Shown here in pieces: positions 16,408-25,285 of a stretch of DNA of 64,000 nucleotides. The stretch is from Prevotella sp. GTDB lineage: Bacteria; Bacteroidota; Bacteroidia; Bacteroidales; Bacteroidaceae. The stretch lies in contig JAFZSL010000054.1 of assembly GCA_017619375.1 (NCBI GenBank), positions 1 through 64,000 of the forward strand, given 5' to 3'. Both the position numbers and the translations under genes were made by a program. Numbering within the stretch: position 1 is the first letter of the stretch; the number at the start of each line of letters is the position of its first letter. Below the pieces are notes generated by a model. It was not told the DNA's origin and ran no database searches. It was given only the letters and a program-made list of their open reading frames with translations.

Positions 16408-18732
16408 ATGAAAAAAATCCTCGGACTTCATCCTACCATTTCCCAACATGGCAGAGTAAGAACAAGTTCTGCTCTTCTCTTTTGGCTTAATCTAATGGTT
16501 CTCATTGTCTTTGGCGTCATGGTCGCGTCCCATGCATTGGCGAACCCAGTGGATGATATGCTGGAGCGCATCGATGCTGGTGCTTCCAAAAAGTTCAAAA
16601 CTCAACTGGTCAAGGCTGATAAGGATTTCTTCGAACTTGACCAAAGCGGAACGAAAGTAGTGGTCAGGGGCAACACCTGGGTCAACATCGCCACAGGTGT
16701 CAATTGGTATCTGAAATACCATGCCGGAATCCATCTTTCATGGAACGGAATGAAGGCGAGGCTGCCGCAAAGGTTGCCTGAGGTGACACGAATCGAGCGC
16801 CATGAGACTGACTTGACATTGCGCTATGATTTCAACTACTGCACATTCTCTTACTCCATGGCTTTCTGGGACTGGGACAGATGGCAGCAGGAAATCGATT
16901 GGATGGCGCTGCACGGTGTCAACATGCCGCTTGCCATCGTGGGTGAGGAATGTGTGTGGCGCAACATGCTCCTGAAAATGGGATATAACGAGGAGGAAGT
17001 GGGGAAGTTCATTGCCGGACCAGCCTTCCTCGCATGGTGGGAGATGAACAATCTCGAAGGTTGGGGAGGACCATTGCCTGCTTCGTGGTATGACAGGCAA
17101 CTACGGCTGCAGCGACAGATCTTGGAGCGCATGAAACAGTGGGGCATGCACCCCGTTCTGCCTGGTTATTCGGGAATGGTGCCTCATGACGCACGCGAGA
17201 GACTCGGACTCAATGTGGCGGATGCCGGACTGTGGAATGGCTTCCAACGACCTGCCAATCTCCTTCCTACAGACCCGCGTTTTGATGAAATCGCACGACT
17301 TTATTATGACGAGTTGACACGACTTTTTGGCAAGGCTGACTACTACTCTATGGACCCCTTCCATGAGAGCAATGATGACAGTAGGATAGATTATGCCGAG
17401 GCGGCAAGGGTGTTGCTGAAGGCCATGAGACGCGCCAACCCTAAGGCGATATGGGTGGTGCAAGGTTGGACGGAGAACCCAAGACCACAGATGCTTCAAG
17501 CACTCAAAGAGGGAGATGTCATTGTGCTTGACCTCTTCAGTGAGTGCCGGCCTATGTGGGGCGCGCCCTCCATCTGGCATAGGGAGAAAGGATACGAGGG
17601 GCATCAGTGGCTGTTCTGTTTGCTCGAGAACTTTGGAGGAAATGTGGGATTGCATGGGCGCATGGACCAACTTATCGACAATTTCTACCTTACCAAGACG
17701 CATCCCATGGCAAGGGGACTGAATGGCATCGGATTCACCATGGAAGGGTCGGAGAACAATCCTGTCATGTTCGAACTGATGAGCGAACTCCCTTGGCGAC
17801 CTGAACGATTCTCAAAGGAACAATGGGTGGCTGATTATGTCAAGGCGCGCTATGGCATCGACAATCCCACCATTCAAAAGGCATGGAAAGTGCTCGCACA
17901 AAGCATCTACAATTGTCCGGTGGGCAACAACCAGCAAGGACCTCATGAGAGCATCTTCTGCGGAAGGCCTTCCCTCAACAATTTCCAGGCATCAAGTTGG
18001 TCGAAGATGCGCAACTACTACGACCCGGAAGCCACTCTGGAAGCGGCGCGTCTCATGGTGTCGGTGGCAGAAAACTTTAAGGGAAACAATAATTTTGAGT
18101 ACGACCTCGTGGACATCACTCGTCAGGCGGTGGCTGACCAAGCTCGTATCCTTTACCAACGCGTCATTGCCGATTACAAGGCGTTTTCCCGCAAGGCGTT
18201 TGAGAATGATTCAAAGCATTTCATCCAACTCCTGATGGCTCAGGACCAATTGCTGGGCACACGTAGGGAATTCCGTGTGGGAAACCGAATCAGTCAGGCA
18301 AGGCAATGTGGTTATTCTCAGGAGGAAAAAGACCTCTATGAATGGAATGCGCGTGTGCAGGTGACTACATGGGGCAACCGTTACTGCGCCGACACGGGAG
18401 GCTTGCGCGACTATGCCCATAAGGAATGGCAGGGAATGCTCTCCGACTTCTATGCTGTGAGGTGGAAAACCTACTTCCGGCTGCTTTCAGAACAAATGGA
18501 GGCGATGACGAATCCCGCACCCGAGATGCTTGGGACAGGGCAACATAGCAACAAGACCGCTGATGAATTGTTCCAGATGGCTCTACCGCAAGAAGTGACT
18601 GTCGACTGGTATGCCATAGAGGAACCTTGGACACTGAGCCGTGACACCTATTCTCCCGAACCTCAAGGCGACCCTGTTGCCATGGCGCAGAAAGTTTTAC
18701 AGGAAATTCAGAACCTTCATTTGAATGAATGA
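16408..18732 (+). CDS. GH89 alpha-N-acetylglucosaminidase
   Basis: An exported exo-enzyme of 774 residues releasing terminal alpha-linked GlcNAc, as in heparan fragments or the GlcNAc-alpha-1,4-Gal cap of gastric mucin. It is homologous to human NAGLU along its full length: NAGLU N-terminal domain, then the TIM barrel with ALHGVNMPLAIVGEE, LPASWYDRQLRLQ and YSGMVPHDA. The acid lies in DPFHESNDD (Glu320) and the nucleophile in FTMEGSENNP (Glu446); the spacing agrees with the family. A hydrophobic stretch at about 24-44 is the signal or anchor, preceded by a longer-than-usual basic N-terminus. It follows the GH92 pair by 91 nt on the same strand. Confidence 0.92.
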   Translation: MKKILGLHPTISQHGRVRTSSALLFWLNLMVLIVFGVMVASHALANPVDDMLERIDAGASKKFKTQLVKADKDFFELDQSGTKVVVRGNTWVNIATGVNWYLKYHAGIHLSWNGMKARLPQRLPEVTRIERHETDLTLRYDFNYCTFSYSMAFWDWDRWQQEIDWMALHGVNMPLAIVGEECVWRNMLLKMGYNEEEVGKFIAGPAFLAWWEMNNLEGWGGPLPASWYDRQLRLQRQILERMKQWGMHPVLPGYSGMVPHDARERLGLNVADAGLWNGFQRPANLLPTDPRFDEIARLYYDELTRLFGKADYYSMDPFHESNDDSRIDYAEAARVLLKAMRRANPKAIWVVQGWTENPRPQMLQALKEGDVIVLDLFSECRPMWGAPSIWHREKGYEGHQWLFCLLENFGGNVGLHGRMDQLIDNFYLTKTHPMARGLNGIGFTMEGSENNPVMFELMSELPWRPERFSKEQWVADYVKARYGIDNPTIQKAWKVLAQSIYNCPVGNNQQGPHESIFCGRPSLNNFQASSWSKMRNYYDPEATLEAARLMVSVAENFKGNNNFEYDLVDITRQAVADQARILYQRVIADYKAFSRKAFENDSKHFIQLLMAQDQLLGTRREFRVGNRISQARQCGYSQEEKDLYEWNARVQVTTWGNRYCADTGGLRDYAHKEWQGMLSDFYAVRWKTYFRLLSEQMEAMTNPAPEMLGTGQHSNKTADELFQMALPQEVTVDWYAIEEPWTLSRDTYSPEPQGDPVAMAQKVLQEIQNLHLNE

Positions 18733-18898
18733 ATCACACGAGAATGGCATTGCGATTTCATGGCTTTACGTTTTCGATGAAGTAGGTGTTCAAAATTTGG
18801 CCATGGTGCACCTGCTGATGGACTTGAATCACAATTTTGAATACCTGCTAAATGGATATCACTGATATTGAATACCTACTTGTCAAAAAAGTTGAAAG

Positions 18899-19984
18899 AT
18901 GAATAGTCAGACCAAAACCTCCTCCCGCTTGTTGTCACTCGACATCCTTCGTGGCTTGACAGTGGCTGGCATGATATTGGTAAACAATGGACATGGAGAG
19001 TCTTTCGAGATGCTAAGACACTCCAAATGGAATGGCATGACACCATGCGACCTTGTTTTCCCATTCTTCCTCTTCATCATGGGTGTCTCCACCTACCTTT
19101 CATTGTCGAAAAGTGGGTTCAAGATGTCGGCACCAGTCGTGAGGAAAATCATACGCCGTACGGTGCTGCTCTTTGTCATCGGCTTGGCAATCAACTGGCT
19201 TGACCACGCCGTGGAGGGAGACCTTCTTTGCTTTGGACACTTGCGAGTTTGGGCGGTGTTGCAACGCATTGCGCTTTGCTATGGCATCGTGTCGGTCTAT
19301 GTGTTGCTCGTCAATCACAAATGGATTGTGCCTACCATTGTCATCCTGCTCGTGGCCTATTCGGCGCTCCTATTGTTTGGGAATGGATACGCCGAGGATT
19401 CCTCAAACATCCTCGCAAGGGTTGACCTGAGTTTGTTTGGCTATGACCATCTCTACCACAAGAGTCCGGTTGATCCTGAGGGATTGGTGGGCACCATCTC
19501 GTCGGTGGCGCATGTGCTCATAGGTTTCCAATGTGGAAAACTCATCAAGCAGCATGCCGAGGTGCGCGACAAAGTGCTGGCTATATTTTTCATGGGGACG
19601 GCGTTGGCTTTGGCTGGTTATCTGCTTTCCTATGGGTTGCCTCTCAACAAGCGTATATGGAGCACGAGTTATGTCATGGTGACCTGTGGCATGGCATCTG
19701 CGCTACTTGCATTGCTGATGACCATCATCGACATTCGAGGCCACAGTCAATGGACCACATTCTTCCGTGTGTTCGGTGTCAACCCGCTTTTCCTTTATGT
19801 GGCGAGCGAGGTTCTCGCCATCATACTTGGCCATATTGGTGTTAGTGACATGGTGTTCAATGCTATTCATTCCGTCATCACACATCCGCAAATGGCATCT
19901 CTATGCTATGCCCTCTATTTCGTGACCCTTCTCTTTGTCTTGGGGTATATCCTCTACAGACGCCGTATTTTCATCAAATTGTAA
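18899..19984 (+). CDS. Heparan-alpha-glucosaminide N-acetyltransferase-like membrane protein (COG4299)
   Basis: A 361-residue polytopic inner-membrane protein with about 10 hydrophobic spans. The family hallmark is at the start: SLDILRGLTVAGMILVNN, then CDLVFPFFLFIMGVS. This is the YeiB/HGSNAT-type acyltransferase superfamily, which moves acetyl groups across the membrane onto amino sugars; the human relative HGSNAT acetylates terminal glucosamine of heparan sulfate. The next-upstream gene is a NAGLU homologue, the enzyme that acts right after HGSNAT in lysosomes. The bacterial substrate is not known from sequence. Confidence 0.85.
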   Translation: MNSQTKTSSRLLSLDILRGLTVAGMILVNNGHGESFEMLRHSKWNGMTPCDLVFPFFLFIMGVSTYLSLSKSGFKMSAPVVRKIIRRTVLLFVIGLAINWLDHAVEGDLLCFGHLRVWAVLQRIALCYGIVSVYVLLVNHKWIVPTIVILLVAYSALLLFGNGYAEDSSNILARVDLSLFGYDHLYHKSPVDPEGLVGTISSVAHVLIGFQCGKLIKQHAEVRDKVLAIFFMGTALALAGYLLSYGLPLNKRIWSTSYVMVTCGMASALLALLMTIIDIRGHSQWTTFFRVFGVNPLFLYVASEVLAIILGHIGVSDMVFNAIHSVITHPQMASLCYALYFVTLLFVLGYILYRRRIFIKL

Positions 19985-20045
19985 TTGCCGCTGATAAGTA
20001 ACCAAGCATCCCGATAAATCGGAATTTAGTGAAGAAGATTTACGT

Positions 20046-21212
20046 ATGAAACAAGTATTAATTGCAGTGTTGTTAATTATATCATCAGTTGTGCAAGCAC
20101 AAAATTGGGAGTGGATTTCCAATCAAGTTGATGTGGAGAACAATGCCGACCCCAATAAGGCGGTGGTCTATGACTTGTGGAAATCATTTATTGAGGCACA
20201 TGATGACACTACGACATGCTTCCCTCAATGGAATGAAGAGGATAGACTCAAATGGAAACAGGCCGATTTGATTAGTTGTGAAGGCTTTCTGAATGCAAAT
20301 CTTTATGCATATCTCAATAAGGTATTGGAGATACGCCCTGAAAACGGCGCGTATGTCATCCGATCCATGTTTTATACACCTTACAATGACGACAAAGCGA
20401 TATTTGTTCTTGCCATTACCAATCATATCGTAAAAAAGGACAAGAGCGGTGCATTCAAGATTCATAATTGGATTGATTATTACACGCGAAAATGGCAGCA
20501 CAAGACAATAGGATTGATAGACTACTGCTTTTACCCGGAATTTCAATTTAACGAGAAGAATGCCCATGCAGCCAATGAACTGATCAGATTGCTGCATGAG
20601 AAGTTAGGCGTGAATCTTCCCGAACATATCACGCAGTATATCGCCCCTAATGTATATGAGCAACAAAAGATGAAAGGCTTTGACTATCTCATCGGAATGG
20701 GCAATGAACAAGGCAATTCTGGTGGCACCTTCGATAGGAGGAATTACATCATATATGGTGATTCCGTTCACGGAGAGAACTACCAGCACGAAATTGCACG
20801 ACTCATCAATCCGACATATCCAAATGCGCATTTTCTTTTCATACAAGGAATATCAGAATATGTGAATACAACACAAAAACAATTCGGCTTATCTCACCGC
20901 ACACATTACGGACGAATGAAAGCATGGCTGGATGCTCACCCTGATGCTGACTTGACAGATATGGATGATAAATTCTACACCATGGACAATCAGACATCTC
21001 CAGCTTATCTGGTTGGAAAGATTGTATGCCATGAATTATTCAAAAGAGGTGGCTATCAAGCACTGAAACGAGCATTGACTACTGATGAAAATGAAGTGGA
21101 ATTCTATAGATTTCTTCAAAATGAGATAGGTATCGGCAAAGGACAATTCAGCCAATGGATGCGTGAAAAGATAGGCATCTATTCTATGGAAGATATCCCG
21201 CCTTTGCAATAA
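20046..21212 (+). CDS. Secreted protein of unknown function, weak peptidase-MA resemblance
   Basis: 388 residues, signal peptide MKQVLIAVLLIISSVVQAQ. Mixed alpha/beta with many aromatic residues. Around residue 240 a GENYQHEIARL stretch recalls the HExxH helix of gluzincin peptidases, but the second His is Arg, and there is no clear downstream Glu ligand, so activity is doubtful. The later RTHYGRMKAWLDAHPDADLT and VGKIVCHELFKRGGYQAL segments suggest helical repeats. It lies 61 nt after the acetyltransferase gene on the same strand but is more AT-rich than the hydrolases. No family assigned. Confidence 0.6.
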   Translation: MKQVLIAVLLIISSVVQAQNWEWISNQVDVENNADPNKAVVYDLWKSFIEAHDDTTTCFPQWNEEDRLKWKQADLISCEGFLNANLYAYLNKVLEIRPENGAYVIRSMFYTPYNDDKAIFVLAITNHIVKKDKSGAFKIHNWIDYYTRKWQHKTIGLIDYCFYPEFQFNEKNAHAANELIRLLHEKLGVNLPEHITQYIAPNVYEQQKMKGFDYLIGMGNEQGNSGGTFDRRNYIIYGDSVHGENYQHEIARLINPTYPNAHFLFIQGISEYVNTTQKQFGLSHRTHYGRMKAWLDAHPDADLTDMDDKFYTMDNQTSPAYLVGKIVCHELFKRGGYQALKRALTTDENEVEFYRFLQNEIGIGKGQFSQWMREKIGIYSMEDIPPLQ

Positions 21213-21348
21213 TATTACAAATTCCGATTTATCTGCTTTTATTACGAGTGTGATTTGTCGGTTTACAATTTTTTTTCTTGTCAGAAATCCCTACAAAAAT
21301 CCGCATAAAATTTCTTTCTGGCAATGAAACAAAAATGATTTTTTTTCG

Positions 21349-21356
21349 TATCTTTG
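21349..21356 (+). promoter_or_regulatory. -7 box upstream of the GH13 lipoprotein gene
   Basis: TATCTTTG followed by CACA, a strong match to the Bacteroidetes -7 consensus. No matching -33 element at the usual spacing. The gene starts 117 nt downstream, so the leader is about 110 nt. Confidence 0.5.
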
Positions 21357-21472
21357 CACATCTATTGTTGCCTGATATAGTCGGCCCGTCAAGAATAATT
21401 GTAAAATCTATTCCAATCCCTCTCCTTGATTGCTAAAACATAGTCTTTATCTCAATTTAAAACCATAAAACG

Positions 21473-22807
21473 ATGAAAAAATTTCTTTTACTGACCTGCG
21501 TTTCTGTGCTGATGCTTGTGGCATGCAACCCCAATAAAAACAAAAAGGCTGGTTTTAAACTGCCTGAGATAGCCGATATCGCGATGTATCAGGTCAACCC
21601 GCGCGTATTCGCCGCCGATCATTCACTCAATGCCGTGGCTGCTCGCATCGACTCCATCCGAGCACTGGGTGTGAATGTGATGTGGGTGATGCCTATATAT
21701 CCCATTGGTGTGGAAAAGGGGAAGAATTCTCCCTACTGCATCAGGGATTACAAGGCAATCGCGCCTGAATTTGGGACAATCGATGAGTTTAAGAACTTGG
21801 TGAAGGTTTGCCATGACCACCAGATGGGCATCATCCTCGACTGGGTGGCCAACCACACGGCGTGGGACCATCCATGGGTGAAAGACCACCCCGACTGGTA
21901 CACACACGATGAGAAGACCGACACCATCATCCATCCACGGCCGTGGGAGTGGTATGATGTGGCTGACCTGAACTACGATAACCAGGAGATGAGAAAAGCG
22001 ATGATCGACGCGATGCTTTTCTGGGTCGTGGAATGTGGTGTCGACGGGTTCCGATGCGACGTGGCGGATGGTGTGCCTGCAGATTTCTGGAAAGAGGCCA
22101 TCGACCAACTTCGCAAAGCGGCCGGCGACCGTCGGATAGTAATGCTGGCAGAAGGCAAGCATGTGGACAATTTCACAACCGGCGGCTTTGACATGAACTA
22201 CGGTTGGGACTATAAGGACTCATTGGTCAACGTGTTCAATAAAGGCTATAGTGCGGAGAACCTGATTGCGGCCGACAAGGCGGAATATGACAGCCTGCCG
22301 GTAGGAAAGGTGAAACTCCGCTTCACGACCAACCACGACCACTCCACGGAAATCACGCCGGTGAAGGAGTTCACCAACGAGCGAGGGTCGATGGCTGCGT
22401 ATGTGGCCTCTGTCTTTCCTCACGGAGGTGCACTAATTTATGGCTCCCAAGAAGTCGGCTTTGAGAATCCCATCAATTTCTTCCATTATGTGCCTGTGGA
22501 CTGGACCGCTCACGCCAATCTTTATAAGGAGTACCAGCACCTCATCGGTCTTTACAACGATTTTCCTGCCCTGCGTAAAGCCCAACCTGTATACTATCCC
22601 AACCATGACATTCTGATGTTTGAAAAGACAGATGATGCAGCCAGTTTCTTGGTGGCAGTGAATGTGAGGAACAAAGAGGCGGAGATGGCACTCCCTGAGG
22701 CATGGCATGGCACGACTGCCATCAACATGGAAACAAGTGAGACCGTACAACTCAATGATCCGTTGCGCCTTCAGCCTTTCGAGTATAAAATATTGAAAAA
22801 GAACTAA
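21473..22807 (+). CDS. GH13 alpha-amylase-family lipoprotein
   Basis: 444 residues, lipobox LMLVAC, so membrane-anchored, probably outer-membrane or periplasm-facing. The four GH13 regions are present: DWVANH (I), GFRCDVADG with nucleophile Asp196 (II), MLAEGKH with acid Glu227 (III) and FTTNHDHS with Asp289 (IV). It acts on alpha-1,4/1,6 glucans. The C-terminal beta domain is short. The acid region lacks the usual bulky loop and there is no starch-binding module, suggesting short malto-oligosaccharides. It has its own -7 box and converges on the next gene, so it is probably a separate unit from the glycan genes upstream. Confidence 0.92.
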   Translation: MKKFLLLTCVSVLMLVACNPNKNKKAGFKLPEIADIAMYQVNPRVFAADHSLNAVAARIDSIRALGVNVMWVMPIYPIGVEKGKNSPYCIRDYKAIAPEFGTIDEFKNLVKVCHDHQMGIILDWVANHTAWDHPWVKDHPDWYTHDEKTDTIIHPRPWEWYDVADLNYDNQEMRKAMIDAMLFWVVECGVDGFRCDVADGVPADFWKEAIDQLRKAAGDRRIVMLAEGKHVDNFTTGGFDMNYGWDYKDSLVNVFNKGYSAENLIAADKAEYDSLPVGKVKLRFTTNHDHSTEITPVKEFTNERGSMAAYVASVFPHGGALIYGSQEVGFENPINFFHYVPVDWTAHANLYKEYQHLIGLYNDFPALRKAQPVYYPNHDILMFEKTDDAASFLVAVNVRNKEAEMALPEAWHGTTAINMETSETVQLNDPLRLQPFEYKILKKN

Positions 22808-22840
22808 GGCCGAACATTATACGACGATGATAGATACTTT

Positions 22841-23374
22841 CTATCTTGCTTTATTTCGTGGCAGTTGAGTCTCATAAATCGAGCTGCCACGGAACTCCCT
22901 GTAGTCCACGTCGGCCAAAGTCAAGGTGAACGGGGATAGCGGGATGGTTTTTATCATTCTCTTGAGTTTGGGAAGACGGATGTTGAAATCTCTCAATCTG
23001 CCTAAGGTGACGTGCAGCATGAAATTGGATTGGATCAAGCACCCTGCTGCTATCATGTCCGCACGGATGGACTCCGTCAATGTGAGGAAGGCCTCTGGCA
23101 CCCGGCTCGCTGACAGATGGAAGATATACCCTGAACTTGTTGAGAAAACATCCAACAGGTCAAAGGTCAGTTCTGGAGCCACCACGTTGGTCAAGTGACT
23201 CTTCAGTATCTGACACATGTCGATGCTCTTTGGCGTGTTGTTGACGAACGCCATCGTGATGTGATAATAATCCTTTTGCCACCTGACAGGTATGTCTGCG
23301 AAAAGACTTCTCAGTTCCTTGAACCAAGGGTCGTCATACTTGATGGGTACTTTTATCTCAAGATAGGTTCTCAT
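22841..23374 (-). CDS. 2'-5' RNA ligase/cyclic phosphodiesterase-like (2H superfamily)
   Basis: 177 residues from MRTYLEIKVP. The two catalytic HxT motifs that define the 2H phosphoesterase fold are visible, YHITMAF near residue 37 and LHVTLGR near residue 125, so the active site seems intact. Family members ligate or open 2',5' or 2',3' RNA or nucleotide phosphodiesters in the cytoplasm (ThpR/LigT type). A start 12 nt earlier is possible. The gene stands alone and converges on the GH13 gene with only 33 nt between stops. Confidence 0.82.
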   Translation of the reverse strand: MRTYLEIKVPIKYDDPWFKELRSLFADIPVRWQKDYYHITMAFVNNTPKSIDMCQILKSHLTNVVAPELTFDLLDVFSTSSGYIFHLSASRVPEAFLTLTESIRADMIAAGCLIQSNFMLHVTLGRLRDFNIRLPKLKRMIKTIPLSPFTLTLADVDYREFRGSSIYETQLPRNKAR

Positions 23375-23401
23375 GCAAAAAGTCAATTATTGAATAAAAC
23401 C

Positions 23402-23444
23402 AAAGAGGTTTTATATGGGCAAGAGGCCACAAGAAGACCTCTTT
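23402..23444 (-). terminator. Terminator-like hairpin after the orphan C-terminal tail
   Basis: Inverted repeat AAAGAGGT/ACCTCTTT with a 27-nt loop, followed on the minus strand by GGTTTTATT. It lies just past the stop at 23449. Confidence 0.4.
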
Positions 23445-23448
23445 AGTT

Positions 23449-23583
23449 TTATTTTATTACTACCATCTTACCGTTATTGATGATAATTCCCTTCTGAGTC
23501 GGTTTGCCAATGTGAATCCGTTGGGCAGGAATGATTGTTCCAATCATTCGCACAACTTCTTCGGTAAAAAAGTGGGCGTAAAG
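23449..23583 (-). pseudogene. Orphan C-terminal tail of a Prevotella-type exported protein
   Basis: The minus-strand frame ends TQKGIIINNGKMVVIK, the same type of C-terminal tail seen on the esterase at 42254 (RPGIYIKGGRKFVVK). Such tails mark many exported Bacteroidales proteins. There is no start codon or domain upstream, so this is the 3' end of a deleted gene. Confidence 0.45.
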
Positions 23584-23589
23584 ATCAAT

Positions 23590-24663
23590 TTAGTATTCTT
23601 CCTGCTCTTTCATGCCACAGCCGCCTTGGAACTCATCAACCAGATTAATGGCATAGGCCTCTTCGCGGGGCACTTCTGTTTTTGTCCAGTCTATTTCTCC
23701 CTCGTGCCCGGCATAGTCGCTGATGCGTACGGAGCAGAGGAAGCCTTCCTCGTTGCGAGTGTATGCACTGCAACCCGACATGGCGATGCGGTTGCGTTCC
23801 TGTTGGCCCTTCTTGGAAACGATATGACACCACTCTATTACGCAGGTCTTGCCGTCATCAATAATGGTTTCGTACCGCATGCCCACACAGGCGGGGATGT
23901 ATGTGGCCAGACCATATCCAAAACGGTGGGCATTACGCGACATTTCCTCTTTGGAGAGAATGGGAGTTCCCCAAGGGTCGTATCCGCCTACGATGCATTC
24001 GTCGGCAAAGGCTGCGTGAATCTTTTCGGGATCGCAGTAGGGCGCATGATGCAAGGCTTCGTAATAGGCACGCATCGCGCCTGTAAGCAAACCAGGGTCT
24101 CCCATCTCGTAATGTGCCGGCTTGAAAATTGGCTTACGGTAAGGCGTAAGACCCGGTATAAAGGAATAGTGCGTGTACATCCTTACTTCTTCAAGCAGTG
24201 AAGGTGTTCGGAGGTCGGTAATGACAAAGAAGGGCACTTCCTCGATGGCCTCATCCACCACGAATTTAAATACGCCTTCCAAGGCAATCCTGCCACCACT
24301 GATGGTTTGGAAAACTGGGGTGAATGTGGCCGACGTGGCATTGAACTTGGATAGGAAGCCCTCGGCAAAAGAACGTATATCTTTCAGTCCTTCATATCGG
24401 CCGTAAGGAGCATCGATAGCCGGTGGCTCGTTCCAGAATAGTTTTTTCTCACGGAACAGACCGGCCACCTCGTCGGCTTTTCCAGCACAAAGGGCATTGA
24501 CAAACGCCATGTCTGGTGTATCCGACCGGATATCCTGAGGCATATCCTTATAGAGCCTCTCCAGGTTGCAGGGTTTGCGCACCGGCAGACTCTTGTCTTT
24601 TACAGATGATTCGCATGCTTGCGTCAGGACAAGGATTGTGCCGGCAAGTAAAAGGGTATACAT
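23590..24663 (-). CDS. Lipoprotein with two NTF2/SnoaL-like domains
   Basis: 357 residues; lipobox region LVLTQAC sets the acylated Cys at about 17. Two alpha+beta halves resemble the NTF2-like (SnoaL) fold: about 50-180, with MAFVNALCAGKADEVAGLF then FFVITDL, and about 205-335, with MRAYYEALHHAPYCDPEKIH, IVGGYDPWGTPILSKEEM and VIEWCHIVSKKGQQE. Such domains bind small ligands or act as accessory enzymes; no catalytic set can be named. The end overlaps closely with the orphan tail downstream. There is no obvious operon partner. Confidence 0.6.
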   Translation of the reverse strand: MYTLLLAGTILVLTQACESSVKDKSLPVRKPCNLERLYKDMPQDIRSDTPDMAFVNALCAGKADEVAGLFREKKLFWNEPPAIDAPYGRYEGLKDIRSFAEGFLSKFNATSATFTPVFQTISGGRIALEGVFKFVVDEAIEEVPFFVITDLRTPSLLEEVRMYTHYSFIPGLTPYRKPIFKPAHYEMGDPGLLTGAMRAYYEALHHAPYCDPEKIHAAFADECIVGGYDPWGTPILSKEEMSRNAHRFGYGLATYIPACVGMRYETIIDDGKTCVIEWCHIVSKKGQQERNRIAMSGCSAYTRNEEGFLCSVRISDYAGHEGEIDWTKTEVPREEAYAINLVDEFQGGCGMKEQEEY

Positions 24664-25158
24664 CTTTTCATACCAGTTGGTTTAGTCTTCATAACTTGTA
24701 GATTTATTCATTCGGTTACAAATATAGATATAATCCGGCAATTATATGCCAGTCGATATAAAGAATTTGTTTTTTAGTTAGTGGAAAGACAGTTAGATGC
24801 CTTATCTTTTGGGAAGTTTACACTTGTTGCCCCGACACTTGCAAGTCATTTGACTATGCCGATGTGTTGTCATTGTCAAGCGTGATTGACCTTGCAGAAT
24901 GGAAACGCAAGCGCAAGGTAAACTGTCAGGAACTTTTTATGCTTTTATCGTTTTTATCTAACGAAAGGGAAGTCATTTTACATCCGATTGAACACACGTA
25001 GCCTCCATACGAGTGAGTATGGAGGCCGCGTTGTTTCAAAAGTTCTGCGGTTCTTGCCGCCATAGGCTATTTCCACGATGAAGAAAAGACAATTTCTCCT
25101 AAAAAACATAAAAACAAGGTGTCACGCCACGGCAGGTTCAAAAAAGTAGTGAATATTT
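24664..25158. other. Intergenic stretch with one strong hairpin
   Basis: No coding frame recognised. It holds a 10-bp perfect hairpin at 25001-25026 (GCCTCCATAC, loop GAGTGA, GTATGGAGGC) without a clear T run, and the promoter of the next gene at its right end. Confidence 0.5.
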
Positions 25159-25191
25159 TTGAACTATCCCATTTTTTTTCCTTAATTTTGC
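25159..25191 (+). promoter_or_regulatory. Promoter of the 674-residue membrane protein
   Basis: TTTG at 25159-25162, a 21-nt spacer and TAATTTTG at 25184-25191: the best full match to TTTG-N19-21-TAnnTTTG in the window. The leader would be about 90 nt. Confidence 0.7.
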
Positions 25192-25285
25192 ATAATCATT
25201 TTCACCGCCAAAGTCATCTCCCAAGGCAAGAAAGAAACCATCTGGTAGGGCAAGGTATATATTGAAAAACAAATTTGATTAAGAA

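Noticed and set aside
20009-20022. Short palindrome TCCCGATAAATCGG, also at 38882-38895
   Set aside because: Two occurrences of a 14-mer with a 5-bp stem are too weak to support an operator or repeat family.
23512-24201. Plus-strand frame of 229 codons opposite the NTF2-like lipoprotein gene
   Set aside because: Shadow of the minus-strand gene, which has a lipobox and domain-like features; the plus frame has none.
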